From positions 36,572,001 to 36,636,000 of the forward strand of contig NC_091667.1 in the NCBI RefSeq assembly GCF_042453785.1: a stretch of 64,000 nt of DNA, written 5' to 3'. Both the position numbers and the translations under genes were made by a program. Source of the stretch: Malus domestica. Its lineage: Eukaryota; Streptophyta; Magnoliopsida; Rosales; Rosaceae. The notes below the pieces were generated by a model. The model saw only the letters and a program-made list of their open reading frames with translations, did not search any database and had not been told where the DNA came from. Below, one piece after another: positions 13,317 to 25,363 of this stretch. Each line of letters begins with the position of its first letter. The stretch's first letter is position 1.

Positions 13317-13996
13317 GGGAGGGAAATAAAGACAGCTTGAAAATGAAGCAGTAGAGAGAGAAGTAGAATGACGAGGAGCGTACGAGAGCGAGAGAGCGAG
13401 AGAGCGGGCGACTGATCGAGCGAGTAGCGAGTTGGATTGCGTTTGTAATTGTAGAGTAGAATAGGGTGGGGGGTTTTGAATTTTGGGTTTCTCTTCTTGT
13501 TTTTTTGGGTTTTGTTTGTGTGTGCGCGGGTGTATAAATGTTGTTGGTGCGTGCGTGACCAAAAGTAAAAGTTCGTTTGAGGGGGCCTAAGAATATGGTG
13601 AATATAACAAATTCTTGTGATTGGCTTTCGTTTCAGGTTATTCGTCCGCTCACGACTCACAAAAAACGAACCTCTGATATTTGATATTGGAATCCAACAA
13701 AATGGATTTGAATTTTTAATACAGTTGCTTTTTTTAGGATAGCTCTCAAAAAGAGAATGATAAACGTTAAGTCGTGTAGAATAAGATCAAATACAAGAGT
13801 CTTCATACTTTTTAAAAAATGTTTTACGGTTAACGTGATCAAGATTTTCTTACTTAAGTTTTTCTCATGAAAAAATGGGGATATGACACCTAAATGTATG
13901 TGTGTTAGCAGACAAGTGACGTGTCACATAAGTTTCTACCCATAACGAGAAAAAGAAGATGGAGCCAAATACAGGTATAGATTTATATATACTAAG

Positions 13997-14332
13997 GGTT
14001 GATTTGGTATTACTGTGCTTTGAAAAAAAACTGTTTCTGCTGTGCTGTGAGAATAAGCGGCTGTGAAATAAAGCTGTAGAATGTTTAGTAAATTTTTTTG
14101 TAAAAATGCTTTTGAAAAAAAAAACAGTATTATAGTGTTTGGTAAACTTTTATATAAAACAGATGTGAAAAAAACTGATTTTTCAAAGTTGGGTTTTGCA
14201 GCTTCTTGTTTTTTGCTTTTTTCACCCAAAATTGTGAAAAAAATTGAAGCTGAATGTTTACCAAACACAAAAAAACTCCCAACTTTTGTTTATACTATCT
14301 TTTTTCAGAATCACTTTAATACCAAACCAGGC
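13997..14332. mobile_element. Inverted-repeat element, possibly hAT-type MITE
   Basis: The left end GGTTGATTTGGTATTA and the inverted right end GCCTGGTTTGGTATTA match well, and both continue into A-rich, poly-purine interiors. CTAAG lies on both sides (13992-13996, 14333-14337), but five bases is short for hAT, so the superfamily is uncertain. The many small frames inside are chance A/T-rich translations. Confidence 0.7.
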
Positions 14333-15439
14333 CTAAGCGCGTCACTGTGTTTGTAACTGATAACATAACACATAATCATGTAAGAAATTATACATAACGA
14401 TGTAATATTGTAATTTTTTGTTCGCTTATTTATCAAATAATATTTTTATTATAGCGGATGAATTTAAAAATACAATAAAAAGTAAAGGGTGGGGCCGGTG
14501 TGCGTGACCGTGACGCTATAGTTGAAGCTGCCCGTGTTGTCACTCTGTGATCGGCCCACTCATTTTTTAATTGGGTTTGAACTTCTTTTTACAGGGTGGA
14601 AAGAAGGAATTTTCTTTTTGTTTTTTTCTTTTTACAATTTCTGTTTGAAGGTTGGAAGGGATATCTGATCTGGGTTAAGCCTCGAGAATCTGCTCGAATA
14701 TTATTAGATCCGAGTTGGCACCGATTGCCGGCACTTTAACTCGGGCTGACACTTTTGGGCTTTTGAAAGTAGTGATTTATTACTTGGGCTTCATGAGATT
14801 TTAGCCCGATTGTCAGCTACGACTTGTGTTCTTAAAATTACGGGCCTGTTTGAGATTGGAGTGAATCGCTTTCTACTTCTACCAGTGAACATGATTTTCT
14901 AGCCACGTCGAAAACTTGAAGATGCCTATGACTTGTACAAGCACTATTTATATAAGCACTTATTAACATGTTTAAACACGTTTATAATACCATCTTACAA
15001 AACCAGCGTGTTCGATTCAAACTTCAACCTCAGAACGTTGTCAAACTGAACTGTGTCTGTACTTAAAAAGAATAAACGAAATGAGAAAATATTGTGCCGA
15101 ATTTGGGGCCCAAACCCAAATACGTGTGCATGTAATGCACTTCCCTACCAGCCCTTCTCACAATAAGTAGTTAAGGGAAGAATGACAGTTAAAGGGAGGA
15201 AGATCAGACGAAGTATACGGTATGTGTTTTTGTCTTTTTTGGCCATTTTCAAAGACCTGGGGGAAAAGTCAATGGCCAATCTTAGACAAACAGGGGAAAA
15301 AATTCTTACATTGTTGGTATTGAAAGTCCGATAACATTTCTGCTCTGCTGAAGGAAAACGAAACCCAACAAGGAAAGGAGCAAGAAAGAAGCAACGAAAT
15401 CCGAAACGAAACGGAGAGTTTCGAGTTAGAGAAGAAGCC

Positions 15440-17318
15440 ATGAATCTGTTTAGGTTGGCTGGAGACGTAACCCACTTGTTCAGCATATTGGTCCTGTTCC
15501 TTAAGATCCGCTCCACCAAATCTTGTGCAGGTATCAAAATGTTCAAATGTATATTTTAGCTGAGAGTTAGTGATTGGCATTTAGCATGCATTGTGTTGTG
15601 TGTCTTGTCCGCTGTGAATGAAGTAATGAAACTTGGACTAAAGATATGTACTGCTGAAACTTGTAATCCCCAATTGATCGATTCTCGTTTCTTAAACATT
15701 TGTGCTTTCAGAATTAGAAGGGTGACTCGCTACTTCGTTACTCATTTGAAATGTTCAATTCTCTTTGTGATTGTTTTAATTAGTGCTAATTTGCAAATGT
15801 TTTGATTAATTAATTTTTAACATCGTTCATTCATGATGCTTATTCAGTTGCAATGGAGGATCCGTTAGCTTGAAAGTTTGAACTTCTTCATATGCTGATG
15901 GACATATAGCTTTTCAATACTAATTTGATAGAGGAAAGAAGGTTTATCAGTTTCAAACACTCTTGGAACATTGATGTCAAAACTCAACTTTCTTAATTTT
16001 CTGAATTCCTTTGTAATCCTTTAAGTTATCACAAGCGGCCTCGGTCTTAGTTGGAGTAGGGTTAGGATATTTAAACTCTTCTTTCTTTCTCTAGGCGATG
16101 TGGGATTTCAACAGATTATAGGTCGTTTGCAGAGCTAATTATTCCCATGCCTCTATAGAAATGGAATGTTCGATCTGTTCCATGCCTCTCTTAAGTCTAA
16201 TACTAGTTCACTTGCACCAGGAATTTCACTCAAAACTCAAGAACTCTATGCGTTGGTCTTTCTTACTCGATACCTTGACTTGATCGTCAAGTATTACTCA
16301 GTGTATAACACTCTGGGGAAGCTCATATTTATCGGAACTTCTTTTGCCACGGTCTGGCACATGAGGTACCATAAAGTAGTGAAGCAAACCTACAACAAGG
16401 ATCAAGATACTTTCAGACATTACTATCTCATACTTTTATCCTTGGGGCTGGCTCTTCTGATTCCGCGCGCTTTTACTGCAATTGATGTACATTGCATTTA
16501 TTTTGCCCTTTCTTTTGCCTTAAGTTACCAGTTTTGTACGATGATGCTCCTTTTTACACCCGTCTGATTAGAGCTTGATCTATTGTAATAGGTTCTGTGG
16601 GCATTTTCAATATATCTTGAAGCTGTGGCAATCTTACCACAGTTGGTATTACTGCAGAGGTCAAGAAACATTGACAACTTAACTGGAAATTACGTTTTCC
16701 TTCTCGGGTATGTTCCAACTCCGCCGAGTCATCAATGCATTTGCTCATTATTCTTGGATTTCTGCTCATGTGATTATCTGTGGTGTTATTTTTGTTTGGT
16801 AACATTGTGCAGTGCTTATCGTTCTTTATATCTTGTCAACTGGATTTACCGTTTCTTCACAGACCTCCACAGAGTTCGCTGGATACGTAAGTTCTCTTTG
16901 TATATAGCTTGCACTTAATAATCATTTAGTGCATTTTCAGCCACAGTGATATAACTAATTTGTTGTAAAATGCCCAACGCACAGCTTGGATTTCAGGCCT
17001 AGTTCAGACTGCTCTTTATGCTGATTTTTTCTACTACTATATCAAGAGGTAACTTTACTCAACTCTCACGTCTCCCCATAAGAGTAGTTTGTATCATACT
17101 GTGCGTCGAAACAAGAAATATGAATACGGAGCAATGGCTTTGGTCTTGTAACATATTTCCATACGCTGTGGTGTAACAAATTATGACACTAATTCGATGT
17201 TGACACAAATTATGATACCGAATCATCAACTTTGGTAGATGTTGTTGTATCCTAATAACAAGCTGGTCTGCTTTTCTTCAGCTGGAAGGAACACGAGGAG
17301 CTTAAGCTTCCCGCTTGA
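15440..17318 (+). CDS. ERD2: KDEL/HDEL receptor (ER lumen protein-retaining receptor), complete
   Basis: This seven-helix Golgi membrane receptor returns escaped H/KDEL-tagged ER proteins to the ER in COPI vesicles. Six exons join in frame: 15440-15530, 16221-16486, 16592-16707, 16813-16886, 16985-17048, 17282-17318. They total 648 nt, or 215 residues, exactly the family length. Hallmarks are MNLFRLAGDVTHLFS at the start, SLKTQELYA, the central YLEAVAILPQLVLLQRSRN, NWIYRFF, YADFFYYYIKSWKEHE and the end LKLPA. The exon 2 donor is GAT|GTAC rather than the more usual G|GT. The region before YLEAVA (LLIPRAFTAID) looks divergent from the usual family sequence recalled for this helix. It stands head-to-head with XPO1. 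Its downstream exons are repeated as a pseudogene at 48013-49009. Confidence 0.93.
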
Positions 17319-17968
17319 CGTGGATCATGCTGCATGTGTAGTTTCCACCCCACCGGAAGGCAACAGAAGAGGAATGTATTATGCATACGTACTTGAGGAC
17401 ATACAGAGCCGAAAGTTAACCATTGCTGTCACTGTTGGGGGATTTTCTCCACATTAATGGATTAGATTCTGATAAGATCTTGTTAATTATTTACTAATTT
17501 AACGAACCACTCTCACCTTATCGTAAATAAGGTAGATTTTTATTTGGTTGTCAATTTTGGAATGTGTATTATATTTCTCAGTATATATGTATAATATAAC
17601 AATGTTGAAACATATACGTCAGTTACGATATATCAGATCTCTATCAACATATTATATACCTCCATATTTCAAGCAAGAAACCAAGAGGGAACAAGTGTAT
17701 TCTGGTCACTCTAAACCATTGACCTCCGAATTAAAAAACCAGCGATTCAAATTCAATGCCGCGTTAAAGGAAGGAGCGCAGAAGGAGGGCAGGTTGATTT
17801 TGTTAAACACATGAGATTGATGTTCCCTCAAAGTTGTTCTATAAACCAAAATTTTAGGTAGGAGCTGATCAGAATTGGGAATGAGCTAATCCCAAGTCAA
17901 GTTATAAGTCTTACAAATTACAACCACGTTGCTGTTGAGAATAAGTTGAGGAAGGGAAGATAATTAAG
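17319..17968. other. 3' flank of the KDEL receptor and upstream region of the WAK-like gene
   Basis: It has no gene. The same sequence occurs at 49010-49660 and, from its middle onward, again at 53446-53932. It is therefore part of the segmental duplication and gives three alignable copies. Confidence 0.7.
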
Positions 17969-20670
17969 ATGGAAGGGATGCGCAAACTCTGTTGGTTTAC
18001 TTTAGCTTTCCCTTCATTGTTTTTGTTGGCAGCATTATCAGAAGCCGACGCCAAGCCCGTTTCCAGAAAGGAAAAGTATCATGTTCTGTGGTCGAATACT
18101 GGTCTGCGAGTTCCCAAGGATCATGTTCTTTTATCCTACCATATCCAAGACGATTCTCAGTGGGAAAAAGTGAACTTGAGGTATGTGTAAACAACGAAGT
18201 TTCTACTAATAGCTGCAACACCACTAAAACTGGAGCAGCACTATTTATGTTGCGCTTTGGTCCTGCCACCCACAACACTACCTCTGAGACCGAGTACTTG
18301 ACTGCCACACCGCATGCAATCTCCGACACTGCAAACAAGTTCACAATCATACGCATGGGTTGTTGCAATTCTTCCACTCCCAAAGGGGAGGGCAATGTTA
18401 AGTCTCTGGTGCCTGAGGCAGTGAGTACTGGAAACATAACTGTTGCGGCTACTTTTATTTTCTGGTTTGTTACGGGATTGGGTGCCACAGCATCCAAGTC
18501 CAGGCTGATCTGTCCTCCGTTGACAGTAACAAACATCACCAGCACGCGACAGAACGTGTACTTCCAATACACGCTCCCGTACATGGATGCATCTGATGAG
18601 AGTATCAATGTCATGTCGGAAAAAGAAGGGATTTTGCATATACTTATAAGTAGTTGGGTTACTTCTAATATTGTCAAGTGGTTTTATGACGGAACTTCAA
18701 CTTTTTTTATAGTAGCAGAGCAGGTTGTCCCGCGTTTGAAGTCCAGTGGGCACACGTGCTCTATGTCACCCAATTTAGGTTGTTTACTTGCTAAGCTTAA
18801 AAATACGTCACACATAAGAAGGCGTGTTGAGAGTATGTTGCCTGACTTGTGTTGTCCATATGTTAGCCTTCAAAAGAGTATCGGTAAGAGTAACAGTCGC
18901 TCATGGTTTGAAATCTCAACTACAACCAATACTCTGTACAAAGTCGAAGATTTAAGTGGCTTTTCATTGTCAACCAAAACCCAGGAATATATTTGCCATA
19001 GGAAAACTGGTACAGGTTACATCCCAGTTCCACACATCAGTGTCTTTCCGATAAAGCTCACTTTAGGTACGTAATCCTCTCTACTCTTTAGTGTTTATTA
19101 CTTGATAATTGCTATGCTCCCTGTAAATTAAATGTAAACCTTTATGGATTGTTTGATATTTTACTTGAATAAAAACTTTTGTACTTAAAAACATTTTTTG
19201 AGTTTTGCAATTTGAACGATTATTTGGTATGACTGTTTTGAAAAATTGAATTCAAAATTAACTTAAAAATTAGCATACTTCCAAAAACATTAAAAAAAAT
19301 GCTACACTTACTATATATATATCATCTCTCTAATAGAAATGAGACCCACATGTGTTGTGGGCTCTTATTCTATTATAGAGATAGTACAAATATGTGATAA
19401 GTGCAGCATTATGACTTATTTGGAAATTATTTCAAAATGACTAAAAACATTTTTAGACGAAACTTTGTTGGGTTTCATAAGCACTTGAAGTGTAATTCTT
19501 CTAGGAAGCACTTCAAGTGTTTTTCTATAATTTATTTGTATTTTTACCAAAGATTAGTTCCAAAAATATTTTCACCAAAAACGTTTTTAGTCATTTTAAA
19601 AGCATTTACAACCTCTTGTTGTTTTTAAACTTCAAACCTATTATTTTCTCTCTCCTCCTCTTCTCCCGGTCTTTCTTTGGTGGCTCTCTTTTTCTATGGT
19701 ATCTTTTTATCTCCTCTCCTCATATGGTCCTCTCTCTCATTTCTTTCGATATCTCTCTTGATTTGATCATTTCTCTACTTTCTTTCTCGCCCCTCCTCTC
19801 TGAATCTCTCTCCTCTTTTTTTTTTCTCTCCTACCTTCCTCCTTCCCTCCGAATATTTCTCCTCTTTGTCTCCCATTTCTCTTTTGATCTTTATGTCTGT
19901 TCAATTGAACTTAGTAGTAATTCCTGAGCCGTGAGGAGTTGCCCCTCCTCTCTGAAGCTCTTGGGCTACTGTTTAGAGACTGAAGCACCCATGTTGGTCT
20001 ATGTACTCGCCCGCAACGGGACCTTGTTCGACTACATTCATCATGTTAATGGGAAAAAAGCATTGTCTTGGCATATTCTTTTAAAGATAGCCTCAGAATC
20101 TGCAGCTGCTCTTGCTTATCTGCATTCTGCAGCAGAGACATCAAAACCAATGATCATTCATGGAAATGTCAACTCTTCCAACATATTATTAAGCGATTGT
20201 TTTGTGGCCAAGGTCTTCGGTTTCGGATCTTCAAGGTTGGTCCGGGTCCCTAGTAATGAATCCCAGATGAACACATTGGTACAGCAGACGGTTGGTTATC
20301 TAGACCCCGAATATCTCCAAACAGGCCAGTTGACAGATAGAGTGATGTCTATAGCTTTGGAGTCGTCTTGTTATAACTTTTGACGGGAGAGATGCCATTG
20401 TCCTTCAACAGACCAGAAAATCGAAGAATCATAACATCCCATTTCGTTTCTTCTGTAGAACAAAACGACATATTTCAGATCGTTGTGCCACAACTAGTAA
20501 ACGAGGGTAACAGAGAGCAACTCAGAGCTGTTGCGGAGCTTGCAAAGAGTTGCCTCAAGTTGAGTAGTGCCGAAAGGCCTGCGATGGAAGAAGTGGCAAG
20601 GGAATTGAGGAGGTTGTGTGGCAGGGCAGCACACATTCTTCCTAAGCTAGTTCACGCCGACAACTATTGA
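17969..20670 (+). pseudogene. WAK-like receptor kinase, copy 1 (broken)
   Basis: Copy 2 (53933) shows the original design: signal peptide, cysteine-containing ectodomain, membrane helix and WAK-like kinase domain. Copy 1 starts with MEGMRKLCWFTLAFPS, but after AAGCCC it has one base fewer than copy 2 (near 18060). The starting frame therefore stops at 18190, while the rest of the ectodomain stays open in another frame to 19074. The exon for the membrane helix and kinase N-lobe is missing: at about 19945-19957 the sequence jumps into the middle of the kinase domain (LLGYCLETEAPML). A frameshift and stop near 20345-20384 then break the C-lobe, leaving a last open piece (20380-20670) ending RRLCGRAAHILPKL. 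No full product is possible. Extra pyrimidine-rich sequence (about 19635-19810) is absent from copy 2. Confidence 0.85.
19291..19412. mobile_element. Short palindromic MITE-like hairpin
   Basis: AATGCTACACTTAC at the left pairs with GTGATAAGTGCAGCATT at the right, and internal arms (TCTCTAATAGAA with TTCTATTATAGAGA, and ACCCACA with TGTGGGCT) extend the pairing. The same hairpin occurs at 55258-55378 downstream of copy 2, so it predates the duplication. Confidence 0.65.
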
Positions 20671-21341
20671 AAGTATATGTTTTGGCCAACGATCTAATGG
20701 TTAAAACTTCAGAGTATAGAATGAGCTTACTACTAGAGTTGTTTTCGATAATCCATTGCGTATGGGCTGTGGCTGTCAGCTTTGTTTTTTTTTTTCATGA
20801 ACCATGTATATATTTGAAAGTTGAACCAATCTTTGAAAATAAGGCTTTAGTGCTAATATAATGCGCATTATCGTCATTTCTTGGATGGAAAATTTTCATC
20901 TTGTTCTTGAGTCGTCGACGGCCACCAAGTTGGTGACAAGACAAAACCAGGTAAATTTTTATGACATTTATATCCTGGCCACGGCCACTGCCAGTCAGAG
21001 TTCCTAGTACAAAATGGTATTGAAAGGACCGACTACATGTAGTCCAATTTTATTGCCATTAACAAGTTCAACAATAGAGTACTACAAACCAACGGAAGAT
21101 AAACTATGAACACTATTTTATTAAACAGAAAACAAATAATTAAGGTTGCCGAGATGGCTACAAACTGAAGCCACCTATATAAACATTAATATATATATAT
21201 ATATAGTGAAAACTAAAGCAAACTCAAGCCTTAACAGGTAAGAAACTATAATATCCTTAACCCACAAGAAATCATAAATAATAATAATTTTTAATAATTA
21301 AATTTCCAACAGAATCCAACTCGAAAGCTTTATAACAGTTG
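20671..21341. other. Spacer between WAK-like copy 1 and laccase copy 1
   Basis: Both genes point towards this spacer, so it should hold two 3' ends. A short (TA)n run lies near 21190-21205. Compared with copy 2 (57070-58534), it lacks the 0.8-kb insertion found there. I see no gene. Confidence 0.6.
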
Positions 21342-23949
21342 TTAACATGGAGGCATTCCTTGTGGCGGAGGTAACATTTGCGCTCCTGGGCCCTTTCCAT
21401 TTTTCACTATGAACGTCATGTCCATACCCCATGACATATGTCGATCCAGATGACAGTGCATAAACCAAACGCCTACACACAACAAGAAGAAGAACAACAA
21501 TTTACACGATCTAATTATCATTCATTAATATATAACGAATTAGGGGCTGTTAACTAAAACTGGAAACTGGAAATTGATATGGTTATTATCAAATGGCCCC
21601 TTATGATAATATATGCACTAAAGATGATGAACGTCTTCATTAATTACGTACCAGGATTGTCTGCCTTGAATCTAATGGTAGTCCAACCATTTATAGGGAC
21701 AGCGACGGTGTTTTGAAGAGGAGGATCAACAAGATTATACGTCAAAGGGTCCTTGTCCTTGTCAAAATTCCCAAGCCCCCGTCCCACAACGTAGAAACTG
21801 AATCCGTGGAGATGCATCGGATGGTCATCTCCTCCCACCAAATTTGTCCCCTGAAACACAATTTCCACAGTTGAGTTGTACTCCAGTATCTTCACCTCCG
21901 TCGCTTGCTTCGGCGTCTGTAGGTACAACGGCAAGTCCTGAGCTGTAAAATTAAACAGCAAGGGCGGGGAATTTGGAAAGCGAGTTCCAAATGCCCCATT
22001 GACATGGAAATAGTAAGCTTGCAATATGTCAATGGTAGGGTCAACAAAGCTAATGTTGTTGATACTGGTGGCAAAACGTGTCCCATTAGGCCCAGTACAT
22101 GAATTACTCGGGCAGGGTAGTGTGTTGATGGATAGTGTAAAAAACAAATGAGTTGTTATCTTGTGTGGCACGTCAACAGGGTGGTTTTTATCAGCCAAGC
22201 TTTTGAGTTTACTGGTAAAGTGAACTGATGCGTTGGTGTCGTTATGGGAAGGAAGATTAGGCAACGAAGTAGGGGTTGAACTAGAATTTCTGTTGTATCG
22301 GAGTAATGCGGTGGTGGTTGTGTTGTCGTAGGGAATTCCAGCCGAGGCAACATAGGCTTTAGCAGCAATGTAGTAGTTGTTGGGGCTTTGGTCGGCATTT
22401 AACAAGAGATCAATAGTTTGCCCGGGAGATATGGTTACATAATCTGTTGAAAATGGCTTGGTGTAGCTAGCATCTGAGCCTACAACCGTGACGTTGTGAT
22501 TGGCAATGGCGAAAAACATCATCTCCTGCACGGCAGAGTTGATTAGTCTGAGCAGGTAGGTTTTGCCGTAATCAACTATGAGCTTGAATGTGTCTGGTTT
22601 TGAGCAAGGATAGAGATCGCCGGGTTGACCATTGATGAGGTAAGCATTTGAATTATTAGGGTCCCCTCCACTTTGAATCGTTTCATCGTAAAGTTGTCCA
22701 ATATCTTCCTTCCACCACTCTCCTACAATTTTCAAATATAACGATTTGCAGAAAAATAAGGATCGTAAGTTGGAAATGTTTATATAGAAATCACTTATAT
22801 TCATAAGCTCTTTTACGAGAAATTCTTTCATTAGAACACATCGAAATTTTTAATTAATAAAAATACAAGTAAAAAATTCCCAAAAAAAAACCTTTTTAAC
22901 TTTAGCAACCAACGTTGTCACAAGCGTTTTTAGTTATTTAAAAGCGTTAGCTATCCTATAAGCGGTTTTGGAAGATTGAATTGATTTGCATACCCAAGAT
23001 GATTGGTAATTCTGCGTGAGGCTTAGTAAAAGGGTAAGTGGCTCCCTTCTTGGGGTATATGACTATAGCACCGTGGACGGTGGCTCGATCCCACTCACTG
23101 TGAGCATGCCACCATAGGGTCCCTTCCTCTGAGGAAAATATAATGGTTTGGGTAAACCTAGCTCCTGGTTGAATAGGACATTGCGTGATGTAATCAGGAC
23201 CGTCCGACCATGGGTTCCTCGGTTGCTTAACTCCATGCCTGAAATATAGATGGATCAGAACTGTACTGGTGTCATGAAAGTAACTAAAAGCCGCATGAGA
23301 TTACATGCACAGTATAAAGTTGATGAATTACCAATGGAGGGTAATGTTACGATTGCCCTTGTTATAGACATCCACTATGACAGTATCTCCAGCACGAGCA
23401 TACAATGTTGGTCCCGGAAACTGGCCGTTTACAGTCAAGATATTCTTTGTGCTACACAGTCGTTTGTATGAAGTTTCTTCGACCTACAATTAATTTTTGC
23501 AGACAAACAGAAGATATCATCAATTCATTAATATTTTTGAAATCAGCATCCATGATGCATGAATGCAAAATATATGTATAATTATAGCCATGCATGCATG
23601 CAATTCATAAATATGCATCAGAATTTAAAGCTGAACTGCAAACAAACACAAGATATGAGTTCATTAATATTTTTGAAATCAGCATACATGCATGAGCATC
23701 GTTTATAAAGTGTATATACATATATATCACACACACAGAGATATATATAACCATAGGCATGCATGCATGATGCATGCAATTCATACATATGCATCAAAAT
23801 TTAGAACTGAACTGCATCGAAATTAAGGAAATAATGAGCTAGGTAATTACCACAAAAGTGTACCGAGGAGACAAAGCTTGGCAATGGAAGATGCCAACAG
23901 TAGACAATAGCAAGCCGACTGCAAGTTGCAAGCTAGTTAAAATATTCAT
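21342..23949 (-). CDS. Laccase (multicopper p-diphenol:oxygen oxidoreductase), copy 1, complete
   Basis: Laccases oxidise phenolics such as monolignols or flavonoids in the apoplast and reduce O2 to water. Five exons join in frame: 23949-23851, 23483-23332, 23238-22994, 22722-21652, 21472-21342. They total 1698 nt, or 565 residues, a normal laccase length. A signal peptide ([19 protein letters not shown]) is followed by cupredoxin domain 1 with the copper motifs HWHG (split across exons 2/3) and WWHAH, then domain 2. Domain 3 has HPMHLHG and the C-terminal [12 protein letters not shown], which supplies the T1/T2/T3 copper ligands. The protein ends GMPPC. Many N-x-S/T sites fit a secreted glycoprotein. 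The subgroup (possibly LAC7/LAC14-like) is uncertain. A near-identical copy lies at 58535-62288. Confidence 0.94.
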
Positions 23950-25363
23950 GTTGATCGACGACGATATTGATGATTGCTTTCCAATCGATCGTCTTTATAG
24001 CTGTATCTGTTACAACTACTAGTGATGATCACGGATTCACAGGAGTTGTGTAACTATTATTTGGTCTCTATATTTCTGTTACTGATGCAGTTCGCAGGAG
24101 TTGAGGACGGATATATATAGAGACAGAGAGAGCTAAATAAAGCCCAGGTGGCGATTATACGTAATAAAATTAAAAATTAATTAATTAATTAACTGGTGAA
24201 GGTTAGTCAAGCTATGCTAAGTAACAATTAGTATGCTTCATGAAACACGTGCGCTTAATATCTTCACTATACAATGTTCTCTCATGTTTTTTCATTCCAT
24301 GCAATCACAAATGTTTTTACTGTTTATTATGTTGATCAATTAAACTTGGATTATATTTCTAGATTAGTTCGAAGCTTATGTCAGCACGCCATATATTTCA
24401 ACTTGTTGAGATTGAGAAGTCAGATCAAGGTTGATTTGGACAAGCATGATAACGAGAAATACCATTTTTCACACCGAAATTTTTTCTCCATATATAGTGT
24501 TTCATACCTAACAAATTTGTTAGGAAAACATCATCAATTTAGTTAACATTCAATGAAGAAGAAGAAGACGAATATGACTATTCAAATTAAACATGATAAC
24601 GAGATTTGAGCAATTAATACAAATTGCAAATTGCAGCATGCCAAGCCAAACAGTTATTGGCCTCCACGGCATTGACTGTACTAGGTTCATTCGTCTTTTT
24701 CTTTCGAGTTAATTGTAATATGAACCTTGGGATCAATCGAAAACAAGAATAAAAAACAAGGGAAGGTCAATTGTTGCGGGCATGGGTTTGGGTTAGGTCA
24801 CGAATCAGCAAAACACAATACCAACCTTCTACGCCAATGATTACTAGAGATCAAAGATCAATAAGGTCAAGGAACACTCACGACATTCTGATGTGGAGGA
24901 GAAATTCTCTTTTGCAACTATTTTATAGTTTTAGTAACATCACCTGTCTAGCTAATAAATATTTGTCACTTTTTCAAGAAGTGTACATATCAAAATTTCC
25001 AATGAAAAAACTCCCGCATGGTCAAATGGTTGAAAGAGAGACTCTGCGCGTGGAGGTGGCGATGACTGGCTATTGCATCTTATACGATTTTGATTAGTTT
25101 TTTTTCGTGGAAGATCTAGAGGGCGTTACGGATGGAGCAAGCTACTATTTTACTATTTTACGGTATTGGTAAATGTTATAAGTACAAAACGATAAGAAAA
25201 TTATTTTTCAACAAGAGGAAAAGAGCGTAACTTGTACAATAATATGCTCAAACTCCAGTTATTCACTCATCCCTAACCTATTTTTCTCATCCCTTGTTAT
25301 CCACATATATTGTGTCTTACAATATACCTAAAGTTATGCCATGTCTACGAATCGACCCGATCT
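23950..25363. other. Laccase copy 1 promoter region and spacer to HRD1
   Basis: About 23950-24130 should be the laccase 5' flank. The rest is AT-rich with no recognisable gene. The end of the window (63660-64000) matches 24480-24830 here, which places that end inside the second duplication unit. Confidence 0.6.

Larger units (their letters stand above)
13069..15439. other. Region between the divergent XPO1 and KDEL receptor genes
   Basis: It must contain the promoters and 5' leaders of both genes. The XPO1 side holds a GA microsatellite (about 13285-13313) and GA-rich sequence to about 13420. The middle holds an inverted-repeat element (13997-14332). The KDEL-receptor side (about 15280-15439) is purine-rich leader-like sequence. 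I see no other gene. Confidence 0.6.

Noticed and set aside
13256-13660. 134- and 99-codon minus-strand frames upstream of XPO1
   Set aside because: They are translations of GA/CT repeats and purine-rich leader sequence.
14081-14356. 91-codon plus-strand and 110-codon minus-strand frames
   Set aside because: Both lie in the A/T-rich inverted-repeat element and have low-complexity Phe/Lys-rich translations.
17997-18677. Long minus-strand frames over both WAK-like ectodomains (also 53875-54579)
   Set aside because: They overlap the sense coding exon entirely and show no family similarity. They are reverse-strand shadows.
24274-25097. Two frames of 90 and 108 codons between laccase and HRD1
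   Set aside because: They have no family motifs, the sequence is AT-rich, and the reading frames are not kept in the matching part of copy 2.
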